From IMG/VR virus record IMGVR_UViG_3300003323_000328, positions 1 through 64,000 of that record: 64,000 nucleotides of DNA; one strand, 5' to 3'. Source of the stretch: a virus. Below the pieces are notes generated by a model. The model did not search any database and was not told where the DNA came from. It worked only from the letters and a program-made list of their open reading frames with translations. Shown in pieces: positions 30,402 to 36,981 of the stretch (position 1 is the stretch's first letter; each line of letters starts with the position of its first letter). The position numbers and the translations under genes are program-made.

Positions 30402-30437
30402 ACTCTATATTAATATGGAGTAAAAATCGTATCTTTG
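30402..30437 (+). promoter_or_regulatory. Palindrome and -7 element before the late genes
   Basis: ACTCTATATTAATATGGAGT (30402-30421) is a near-perfect 20-bp palindrome, a possible operator. TATCTTTG (30430-30437) fits the TAnnTTTG -7 box exactly; no TTTG lies at the -33 distance, so activation by a regulator bound at the palindrome would make sense. Confidence 0.45.
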
Positions 30438-30508
30438 AATAACGCTAATTACAAGAAGCGTTGCTCCTTTTGTGAATAATTGAGACTCTCTGGCAGGAGT
30501 CTCTTTTT
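30438..30508 (+). ncRNA. Short leader RNA or attenuator
   Basis: From just after the -7 box to the terminator lies a segment of about 70 nt with an internal hairpin AACGCT/AGCGTT (30441-30446 with 30457-30462). It holds no gene. It would make a short RNA unless polymerase passes the terminator, so it may be an attenuator for the right arm. Confidence 0.4.
30482..30508 (+). terminator. Strong intrinsic terminator upstream of the right arm
   Basis: GAGACTC and GAGTCTC form a 7-bp stem with an 8-nt loop, directly followed by five Ts. It lies 77 nt before the first late-arm ATG (30585). Confidence 0.8.
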
Positions 30509-30584
30509 ATTTTGTGTAAATTTATTCTCATAAATTATTGCTAATAAGAATCTGGTCTATTATTTTTACATAAAAATAAAGATC

Positions 30585-31019
30585 ATGATTAAGGTATTTC
30601 AAACTTCATTCCATGATGAAACCTCTGGTACAAGAGGTGATTGTTTAAGAGCTAGTGTTGCTTCTATTCTTAATCTAGCAATAGAAGAAGTTCCTGAGTT
30701 TCATAAATACTTTGACACCACTGAATGGTTTCAATATGTGATAGACTTTATGCAAACTAAAGGATATGAATATGAAGGACTAGTAACTCCTATCAGTAGT
30801 CCTGAACCAAAAGAACAAGCTATTAGTAGGCTTATTCAAGCTTATTCTAAAGAAGGATATTCTATTGATGGTAATTTCCTAGTATTTGGTACTTCACCTA
30901 GAGGAATATATCATTGTGTTATATTTGATTCTAATGGTATGGTACATGATCCTCATCCTGATGGAACTGGTGTCACACCAGATAAGATACTTTTATTTTC
31001 TAAATTAAATCAAAACTAA
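30585..31019 (+). CDS. Papain-like cysteine peptidase/amidase-fold protein, 144 aa
   Basis: GDCLRASVASIL (18-29) offers a helix-capping Cys20. GIYHCVIFDSNGMVHDPHPD (107-126) offers His110 and Asp122. Cys-His-Asp in this order and spacing matches the papain-like (NlpC/P60- or C39-like) fold seen in a widespread phage family with a GDC...HDPHP signature. The substrate is unknown; a role in processing host or phage proteins is possible. It is the first gene after the terminator at 30482-30508. Catalysis is inferred, not shown. Confidence 0.55.
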   Translation: MIKVFQTSFHDETSGTRGDCLRASVASILNLAIEEVPEFHKYFDTTEWFQYVIDFMQTKGYEYEGLVTPISSPEPKEQAISRLIQAYSKEGYSIDGNFLVFGTSPRGIYHCVIFDSNGMVHDPHPDGTGVTPDKILLFSKLNQN

Positions 31020-31020
31020 A

Positions 31021-31431
31021 ATGAATAAAGATGAAATAAAGAAACAACTTTTAGATTCTGTACGCATTAAAGGATCTGTAGAACCAGAAGTTATAACAGG
31101 AGCTAGATCTAGTACTGCAGGGACTATTGTTTTTGGTAAACCACATAATAATGAACCTTCTGTTATTGGTTATACTTATGGAGGAGTTAAACGTTGTGAT
31201 CCTCTTTATCTTATTAATCTTTCTACACAGGAGAGATATGTAATGTATTATATACTAACGTCTACTGGATTAGATAATCCTTTTAAACTTGATGAAATAA
31301 CCATAGCTCTTTCTCTACAAGCAGTGGGAATATCCGTTTCTACGTATACGATTAGAAAAGGTATCACTGAACTTATTAAAAAAGGTATTATTACTAAAGA
31401 GAAAGGAATGTACTTATGGATAAAAGAGTAG
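31021..31431 (+). CDS. Winged-helix DNA-binding protein, 136 aa
   Basis: The C-terminal 70 residues form a winged helix-turn-helix pattern: QERYVMYYILTSTG, then LDEITIALSLQAVGISVSTY, then RKGITELIKKGIITKEKGMY, the last being a recognition helix and wing. The N-terminus is a charged arm. It may regulate the late arm or the divergent promoters. It overlaps the next gene by 16 bp and ends in TAG. Confidence 0.6.
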   Translation: MNKDEIKKQLLDSVRIKGSVEPEVITGARSSTAGTIVFGKPHNNEPSVIGYTYGGVKRCDPLYLINLSTQERYVMYYILTSTGLDNPFKLDEITIALSLQAVGISVSTYTIRKGITELIKKGIITKEKGMYLWIKE

Positions 31432-31721
31432 ATTTTGATCTTCCTTTTGAAATTCAGGCAGTGTATACTGATGGAGATGGAAGAGAACATGTATATAGAC
31501 TTAATTTTCTTTGGGAAGATGTAAATACTGTAGAAGAATTTGGGATACCAAATAAATATACACAGTATCTTCCTGAAAGTAAAACTGTATTGGTCCTTAA
31601 ACCAATATATAGACAAGTTGTAGCTCTTCTACCGTATGAATTTAGTAGAGAAGTATGGTGGGAATATAAGTCATGGCAGAAAACACAAAGAGTTAAAGTA
31701 AATCCTCTTTCAGCACAATGA
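31416..31721 (+). CDS. Hypothetical protein, 101 aa
   Basis: MDKRVDFDLPFEIQAVYTDG; a beta-rich start followed by aromatic-rich helices (FSREVWWEYKSWQKTQRVKV). Soluble. It is coupled to the J-domain gene downstream by a 4-bp overlap. No family is recognised. Confidence 0.6.
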   Translation: MDKRVDFDLPFEIQAVYTDGDGREHVYRLNFLWEDVNTVEEFGIPNKYTQYLPESKTVLVLKPIYRQVVALLPYEFSREVWWEYKSWQKTQRVKVNPLSAQ

Positions 31722-32275
31722 GAACTAAAACAGTACCAATAAAACACTTCAGGGGAGAGGTCTCTTTTGAAGCAGTTAAAGTTAAATATAGACAGTTAGC
31801 TAAACAACATCATCCTGATGCTGGTGGTAGTACACAATTATTTCAAGAAATATTAGAAGAGTTTACTTATATAAAAGAAACTAGTCCTAGTTATCCTCTC
31901 GGACTTACTAATACTACTAGTTGGGAAGATCTACTAAATCAAGCTACTGATTTAGCTGCTAGACAAAGAAGACATGCTAACCAAAGACCACTAACTGAGG
32001 AAGAAAAATGGAATAACCTTAAAAGAGGTGATAGTAAATATGTTATTATAGATGATACTTTAGAAATTGCTTTAAGAGGTACTAAAACAGCTAACTGGCT
32101 TTTAATGGAAGTATATAAGTTAGAAGAGCTTTCATTAATGCACTTTAAGTATATAAAGTTTATGCTTGTAAGAGAGGCTAAAATAAAAGGTAATCCGGAA
32201 TTTAATCTCTCTGATGCTTGGCTGCATAAAGTTTATAGTGATTATTGTAGTATTTGGAGAACTAAATGGACATAA
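31718..32275 (+). CDS. J-domain (DnaJ-like) co-chaperone, 185 aa
   Basis: The N-terminal J-domain core is VSFEAVKVKYRQLAKQHHPD, with the HPD tripeptide at 32-34, followed by AGGSTQLFQEILEEF, the usual helix after HPD. The first helix is short. The C-terminal 120 residues are charged and not assigned. J-domain proteins call Hsp70 (host DnaK) to a client; here that client may be a capsid or tail protein or a host factor. It is part of the small-gene block before the terminase. Confidence 0.7.
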   Translation: MRTKTVPIKHFRGEVSFEAVKVKYRQLAKQHHPDAGGSTQLFQEILEEFTYIKETSPSYPLGLTNTTSWEDLLNQATDLAARQRRHANQRPLTEEEKWNNLKRGDSKYVIIDDTLEIALRGTKTANWLLMEVYKLEELSLMHFKYIKFMLVREAKIKGNPEFNLSDAWLHKVYSDYCSIWRTKWT

Positions 32276-32278
32276 AAT

Positions 32279-32419
32279 ATGATATATTTGTTTAGAAATG
32301 GTAGCAGATACAGTTTAAGTATTCTTAACTTTATAGATACTACAGGAGACTGGCAATACAGTCAACCTATTATAGGAGAAGAAGGTAAATTTTATTATGA
32401 TTTATGGCAAACATATTAA
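32279..32419 (+). CDS. Hypothetical small protein, 46 aa
   Basis: MIYLFRNGSRYSLSILNFID followed by TTGDWQYSQPIIGEEGKFYY and a short end. It begins three bases after the J-domain stop and overlaps the next ATG by 16 bp, which supports a real gene. No family is recognised. Confidence 0.5.
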   Translation: MIYLFRNGSRYSLSILNFIDTTGDWQYSQPIIGEEGKFYYDLWQTY

Positions 32420-32745
32420 CTAAAGGAAAAGGGATTAGAGCACAAATAGATAAACACATGGAAAAATCTGTTGAGTATTCTAATCCTAACTTAAAAACTG
32501 GTAAGAAAGTTAAATTTAAAAACCCTACTATTGAAGATGAAAGAAGAGTAAATAATTATAAGATAGTAGAAGCTAATATAGGTTCTATTAAAGAAAAAGT
32601 ATCTATTACTGCTATTAAAATCGATCATAATTTTAAAGGTTTTATTACTTATAGAAGCAAACCATTTAGTTGGAATAACCCTGAAATTACTATTGAATTT
32701 AATGGTCAACAAGAATTTATGGATAAGATTATAACTAAATTATGA
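32404..32745 (+). CDS. Basic hypothetical protein, 113 aa
   Basis: MANILTKGKGIRAQIDKHME; a Lys-rich first half (NLKTGKKVKFKNPTIEDERR) and a beta-rich second half (VSITAIKIDHNFKGFITYRS). Its charge suggests nucleic-acid binding. Coupled on both sides by overlaps. No family is recognised. Confidence 0.55.
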   Translation: MANILTKGKGIRAQIDKHMEKSVEYSNPNLKTGKKVKFKNPTIEDERRVNNYKIVEANIGSIKEKVSITAIKIDHNFKGFITYRSKPFSWNNPEITIEFNGQQEFMDKIITKL

Positions 32746-32972
32746 CCATAGAAGAAATAAAATCTAACTACACCCCTAAACCAGGTTTTACAGTTTATGC
32801 TTATCAATCTACTCATACTGGAAACTATATAGCTGCTATTTATGAAAAAGTAGAAGTTAATAGATTTAGAAAAGAGTCTATGGAGGCATATAAGAAAATT
32901 ATATCTGTAAAAAATATTGATGATTATTTTGAACAAGTTAAACCTTACTTAGATGAACGAACCCTTAATTAA
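32742..32972 (+). CDS. Hypothetical protein, 76 aa
   Basis: MTIEEIKSNYTPKPGFTVYA; a small alpha/beta protein with a Tyr-rich strand (YQSTHTGNYIAAIYEKVEVN) and a C-terminal helix. It overlaps the genes on both sides. No family is recognised. Confidence 0.55.
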   Translation: MTIEEIKSNYTPKPGFTVYAYQSTHTGNYIAAIYEKVEVNRFRKESMEAYKKIISVKNIDDYFEQVKPYLDERTLN

Positions 32973-33516
32973 AGAAGTAGGCGAGGAGGAACTGAAGTTT
33001 CTTGCTGAGAAAAAATCTGAATACACTAGACAAGGTATGTCAGATAAAGATGCACATGAACTTGCTATGGAAGATTGGAAGAAACTAGAAGCAAATAAGA
33101 ATCCTGAAATAGATGAAGCAGCTTGGGATCAAATTACTAAGAATATTGGACTATTTGATTTTCTAGATGATCAAATCAGACGTGCTCTTGGTAAATATAA
33201 ATCTGCTTGGGAAAAAGCTAATCCTGAACAAACCATGGATTTTAAACTTCATCTTAAAACACATGGTGGAGTAGGTACTGCTGGAAATAAACGTCTTATT
33301 TCTGGTGTTTCTCTAATACTGGAAAAAGCACAAAATGGTTCTTGGACTGTATGGAGAGAAAAGAAAATTGAGTTTACTCATATAAGAGAAATGAGAGAAG
33401 GGCATAAATGGAAACTGGCTTTGTATGAAGCTATGTTACATGATCTTATTGCATTTGGTATTAGTTATCTTGTTGAACTTGATAATATAAAAAATAATGC
33501 TAATACTTCCAGATGA
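32953..33516 (+). CDS. Hypothetical protein, 187 aa
   Basis: A Lys/Glu-rich helical first half (MSDKDAHELAMEDWKKLEAN) and a second half with TMDFKLHLKTHGGVGTAGNK, VSLILEKAQNGSWTVWREKK and a hydrophobic helix end (YEAMLHDLIAFGISYLVELD). It may bind DNA or another virion-assembly protein. It overlaps the next gene by 20 bp. No family is recognised. Confidence 0.55.
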   Translation: MNEPLIKEVGEEELKFLAEKKSEYTRQGMSDKDAHELAMEDWKKLEANKNPEIDEAAWDQITKNIGLFDFLDDQIRRALGKYKSAWEKANPEQTMDFKLHLKTHGGVGTAGNKRLISGVSLILEKAQNGSWTVWREKKIEFTHIREMREGHKWKLALYEAMLHDLIAFGISYLVELDNIKNNANTSR

Positions 33517-33712
33517 AAAGCGCTATGTAGTAGCTTGGAATAAGGGAGAAAATAATAGAGAAATTGTTATAGTTTTTGATAAATATAGTCGTTCTGTTGT
33601 ATATAAAGTTAATACTTCAAATCACTCTAATGCCTACCCTTATATTAAAGAGTACTATGGAAAAGAAAACTGTGTACCGCCCCGGCAGGTAGATTTAAGA
33701 ATCTATGAATAA
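33497..33712 (+). CDS. Hypothetical protein, 71 aa
   Basis: MLILPDEKRYVVAWNKGENN; strand-rich and basic, with YPYIKEYYGKENCVPPRQVD near the end. It is last before the strong terminator at 33722-33755, so it closes the small-gene operon of the right arm. No family is recognised. Confidence 0.55.
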   Translation: MLILPDEKRYVVAWNKGENNREIVIVFDKYSRSVVYKVNTSNHSNAYPYIKEYYGKENCVPPRQVDLRIYE

Positions 33713-33721
33713 TTATCCAGT

Positions 33722-33755
33722 AAAAAAGGAAAGATTAAAAAGTCTTTCCTTTTTT
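33722..33755 (+). terminator. Terminator closing the small-gene operon
   Basis: AAAAAAGGAAAGA and TCTTTCCTTTTTT form a 13-bp perfect stem with an 8-nt loop and a T-run. It separates the 30585-33712 genes from the packaging and head genes. Confidence 0.8.
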
Positions 33756-33758
33756 ATT

Positions 33759-33766
33759 TATATTTG
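33759..33766 (+). promoter_or_regulatory. Candidate -7 element of the packaging/head operon
   Basis: TATATTTG fits TAnnTTTG and lies right after the terminator. The next ATG (33773) would be within a few bases of the transcription start, giving a leaderless or nearly leaderless mRNA. No -33 TTTG is seen. Confidence 0.35.
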
Positions 33767-33772
33767 ATCTTT

Positions 33773-33982
33773 ATGTTTAGAATAGTACATCTTCATGATA
33801 CATATTATGATCTAATAGCATATAAGGAGATGGCTACTAGAACATACATTATTTCTAAAATACTTTTTTCATTTGATTATGGATTAGTATTTACAGATGA
33901 TGGAATTGAAGCTGAAGATAGAATTAAATATAGGTCTGTTTTAGAAGTATATGGCACAAAACAACAAAAAAACATTAGTTGA
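33773..33982 (+). CDS. Hypothetical protein, 69 aa
   Basis: The start is set at the ATG at 33773 (MFRIVHLHDTYYDLIAYKEM); the TTG nine bases earlier lies inside the promoter element. Aromatic-rich with an acidic middle (GLVFTDDGIEAEDRIKYRSV). It overlaps the next gene by 32 bp. First gene of the packaging operon. No family is recognised. Confidence 0.55.
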   Translation: MFRIVHLHDTYYDLIAYKEMATRTYIISKILFSFDYGLVFTDDGIEAEDRIKYRSVLEVYGTKQQKNIS

Positions 33983-34220
33983 TTATGAAGCTCTTAATAA
34001 AGGAAAGAAGTTTTGTAATGAAGATGTAATTAGAGAAGTAGCAGAAGAATTTAATGTTCATGAATCTATTGTTAGAGGAATAGCTAATGTTCAATCTGAA
34101 CATACTCTTAGAGTAATGAAATCAGGAACTATGAAATCTATTATCTATGTTTATTTAGGTAAGTTTAAAGTAAATGCCAGAAGAGTACAAAAGATGATGG
34201 CTAATCAGATGAAGATATGA
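33951..34220 (+). CDS. Small basic DNA-binding-like protein, 89 aa
   Basis: MAQNNKKTLVDYEALNKGKK, a helix (NEDVIREVAEEFNVHESIVR), then VQSEHTLRVMKSG, a strand (IIYVYLGKFKVNARRVQKMM) and a basic end. The pattern of helices followed by a strand ending in 'Gly-Lys-Phe' and basic residues is reminiscent of HU/IHF-like proteins reported next to terminase and capsid genes in crAss-like phages, but it may be only a general phage DNA-binding fold. Confidence 0.45.
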   Translation: MAQNNKKTLVDYEALNKGKKFCNEDVIREVAEEFNVHESIVRGIANVQSEHTLRVMKSGTMKSIIYVYLGKFKVNARRVQKMMANQMKI

Positions 34221-34909
34221 GTATAACAGATATATTTGAATTAAATCAAGATACATTTTTAGTAGAACTTCGAAAAGAAAATCTATCTACTATTAAAGAG
34301 TTTGCTACTCTTATTAAAAGAGATAAAGGTGGACCTGGAGATACACAAGCCAGAAAAAAGATGAAAGCCACTAAAGAATTTACTTTTATTTATCATTATT
34401 GTAGTTATAAAAGTGAATTTATTAATTATTCTGAAAGAGATAGACGTAAAAAAGCTCTTATTAATGCTGAACTTGATCCTAATCTAAAGATTGAAGAGGA
34501 TAATGATCTAATGGCTGCTATTGAAGTATTTAAAGTACTTCAAGAAACTGCTTCTCTTAAAATGCTTAATGAGATTAGAGAAGGACTTCATGTATCTTAT
34601 AAAGTTGTAAAGAAAATAAGACAGGATTTGGAGAAACAATTAGATGTATTAGATATAGATGAATTACAGGAAGTACAAGAAGGTGGTAAAATTAAATTAG
34701 TTGATCCTATTGCTAGGATTAAAGATAGATTAGATATGATTATATCCACTGCTAAAGAACTTCCTAAAACACTTAAAAGTATTGATGAATTAGAAGAAAC
34801 AGTTAAGAAAGAATTATCAAATGCTCCTAACCTACGTGGAGGATCAACTAAAGGAACTATGGAAGATCCTAAACCACTTCAAGTATCTAACCCACTGGAT
34901 AATCTATAA
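34217..34909 (+). CDS. Hypothetical protein next to the large terminase, possible small terminase
   Basis: A 230-aa, highly charged helical protein (ELRKENLSTIKEFATLIKRD, DRLDMIISTAKELPKTLKSI), with a short low-complexity tail (PLQVSNPLDNL). It precedes the large terminase with a one-base overlap. Size, charge and position fit a small terminase subunit or packaging adaptor, but no helix-turn-helix is clear. The name is positional inference. Confidence 0.5.
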   Translation: MSITDIFELNQDTFLVELRKENLSTIKEFATLIKRDKGGPGDTQARKKMKATKEFTFIYHYCSYKSEFINYSERDRRKKALINAELDPNLKIEEDNDLMAAIEVFKVLQETASLKMLNEIREGLHVSYKVVKKIRQDLEKQLDVLDIDELQEVQEGGKIKLVDPIARIKDRLDMIISTAKELPKTLKSIDELEETVKKELSNAPNLRGGSTKGTMEDPKPLQVSNPLDNL

Positions 34910-36981
34910 TGTTAGTTAACTCAACTTATTTTAGAGAAGCAGCTATTCATTTTACTAAATACGGGTGTTATACTAAAGCACCTAAAGGTAGTAAGGATTG
35001 GTATGAGTATTGGAGAGAAGAAGAGAAAAGATGTTTACAGGGTTATAAAGTAGGTGATACTAAAATAACTGGTAAACATTATTTTTATCTTAACTATACT
35101 CCTATTAAAAGAGTAGTAGGAAAAGGTAAGACACAACGTAAAGTTGTTTCTTTTCCTGCTTTCTGGGAAATAGATTATAATTGGTGGTGGTATAAAGAAA
35201 TAGCTTGGTATGGTTGTACTCCTGAACAATTATCCTCTTTAAAGTTATGGAAAGAACCTACATACTTAGGTGGTGCTCGTCATCTTAGCTGTCTTAAAAC
35301 AAGACGTGCTGGTTTCTCTTATAAAGAAGCTGCTGATGGCACTTATAATTATAATTTTATTCCTGGTTCTATTAGTTACTTTCTTGCTGATAAAGAAGAT
35401 TACTTAATTAAAGATGGTATTCTTAATAAAGTTGGGGATAATTTAGATTGGTTAAATAAATATACAGATGGATACTGGCTTAAAAATAGGCATAAGCATA
35501 ATACCTTAATGCACCAAGAAGCCAGTTATATAGATAATAAAGATAAGCAAGTTAAAGGTTTTAAATCGTCTATAATAGGGGTAACAGTTGCTGGTGATCC
35601 TGATAAAGCTCGTGGTAAAGATGGTCTAAAAATTACGTTTGAAGAAGCGGGTTCTTTTAATAATCTTAAAGCTGCTCTTGATATAGTTGTTCCCTCTGTT
35701 AGATCAGGCAGTACTCTTACTGGTCAAATTTCTGTATTTGGTACTGGTGGTGAAGAAGGTGCAGACATTGAAGGTTTAGATGAAATCTTTAATGATCCTG
35801 AAACTTATGATATGCTTCCATTTAAAAATGCTTGGGAAGATTATGAAGCTACAGAATGTGGTGTGTTTATACCATGTTATATGGCTAATACTACATTTAT
35901 AGATGAGGAAACAGGTAAAGTAGATATTCAAGCAGCTATAGAAGCTGATGATGTGGAGAGAGAGAAGAAAAGAAAGGCTACTGATCCTAAAGCTTTAGAT
36001 AGAAGAATGGCAGAGTTTCCCAGAACTCCTACTGAAGCTCTCATTCGTGTTTCTGTTAATAACTTTCCTGCTGCTGAAGCTAAATATCAAAAAGCTAGAA
36101 TTAAAAATTCACTAGAATTTCAAGGTTTACTTAAACATGGTGAACTAGTTAGAGAACTTGAAGGACTTAGATTTTATGTTAAATCTAGAGTAGATGCTTG
36201 TCCAGTTGATTACTATCCACATAAGAAAGATCATAATATACAAGGTTGTATTACTATAGTACAAGAACCTCAAAGAGATAGTAATGGTAAGATATCTGAA
36301 AATCTTTATATAGTTAATGTCGATCCTTACTATGATGATGAAGCAGAAGATACAACATCTTTAGGTTCTGTGTATGTGACTAAACGTTTTAATAATTTTA
36401 CTCCTACTCATAGTATGGATGTAGCTTGGTTTAATGGTAGACCAAGATCTCTTACAACTTTTCATGAAAATGTAGTTAAACTAGCTGAATATTATAATGC
36501 AAAGATACAATCAGAAGTCGGTGGTGGTGGTAAAGGACTTTACGACTACTGTTATAAACATAAGAAGTTACATCTATTGGAATTTACTCCTATTAATATT
36601 AATAATCAAGAAATTAAGAAAGAAAAAGGAAATAGAACATACTTGATGACAATGAGTACTGATGATAAAAGACAGGGTATTACTTATTATCAGGATTATT
36701 TAAAAGAGATAGTTGGTATTGATGAGAATGGAAATCAACTATTGAATATTCATTTTGTATATGACTTGGGACTTCTGGATGAAATTATTAAATTCAATCC
36801 GAAAAAGAATGCTGATAGAATTTCCGCTCAAATAGTGAAGCAATTTATGCTTAGGGAAAAATATCAAGTGGCTCTAAAAGATAGTAGTAAAAAGAACACT
36901 AGTCTTGCAGACAGAGGACTCTTTGGAAAAACAACTGGACAACCATTATTACGATTAAAAGGAGATGACGTATTTATATGA
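34909..36981 (+). CDS. Terminase large subunit
   Basis: A 690-aa packaging motor. The N-terminal ATPase has a deviating Walker A (LKTRRAGFSYKEA, about 129-141) and Walker B with catalytic Glu (LKITFEEAGSF, about 240-250). The C-terminal RNase H-like nuclease has VNVDPYYDDE (about 468-477) and DVAWFNGRPRS (about 504-514) as acidic and flanking motifs. Long N-terminal part with many Trp/Tyr. This divergent Walker A, with Arg-Arg and no GK[ST], resembles other crAss-like terminases. It is followed by the portal gene with a 4-bp overlap. Confidence 0.85.
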   Translation: MLVNSTYFREAAIHFTKYGCYTKAPKGSKDWYEYWREEEKRCLQGYKVGDTKITGKHYFYLNYTPIKRVVGKGKTQRKVVSFPAFWEIDYNWWWYKEIAWYGCTPEQLSSLKLWKEPTYLGGARHLSCLKTRRAGFSYKEAADGTYNYNFIPGSISYFLADKEDYLIKDGILNKVGDNLDWLNKYTDGYWLKNRHKHNTLMHQEASYIDNKDKQVKGFKSSIIGVTVAGDPDKARGKDGLKITFEEAGSFNNLKAALDIVVPSVRSGSTLTGQISVFGTGGEEGADIEGLDEIFNDPETYDMLPFKNAWEDYEATECGVFIPCYMANTTFIDEETGKVDIQAAIEADDVEREKKRKATDPKALDRRMAEFPRTPTEALIRVSVNNFPAAEAKYQKARIKNSLEFQGLLKHGELVRELEGLRFYVKSRVDACPVDYYPHKKDHNIQGCITIVQEPQRDSNGKISENLYIVNVDPYYDDEAEDTTSLGSVYVTKRFNNFTPTHSMDVAWFNGRPRSLTTFHENVVKLAEYYNAKIQSEVGGGGKGLYDYCYKHKKLHLLEFTPININNQEIKKEKGNRTYLMTMSTDDKRQGITYYQDYLKEIVGIDENGNQLLNIHFVYDLGLLDEIIKFNPKKNADRISAQIVKQFMLREKYQVALKDSSKKNTSLADRGLFGKTTGQPLLRLKGDDVFI

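Noticed and set aside
29281-30584. Group I or group II intron with the GIY-YIG gene as its internal reading frame
   Set aside because: Structured DNA lies on both sides of the endonuclease, but I find neither the conserved group I core segments nor a group II domain V, and no split host gene flanks it.
34217-34909. Firm naming as small terminase
   Set aside because: Position fits, but no DNA-binding helix-turn-helix could be recognised, so only a tentative label is given.
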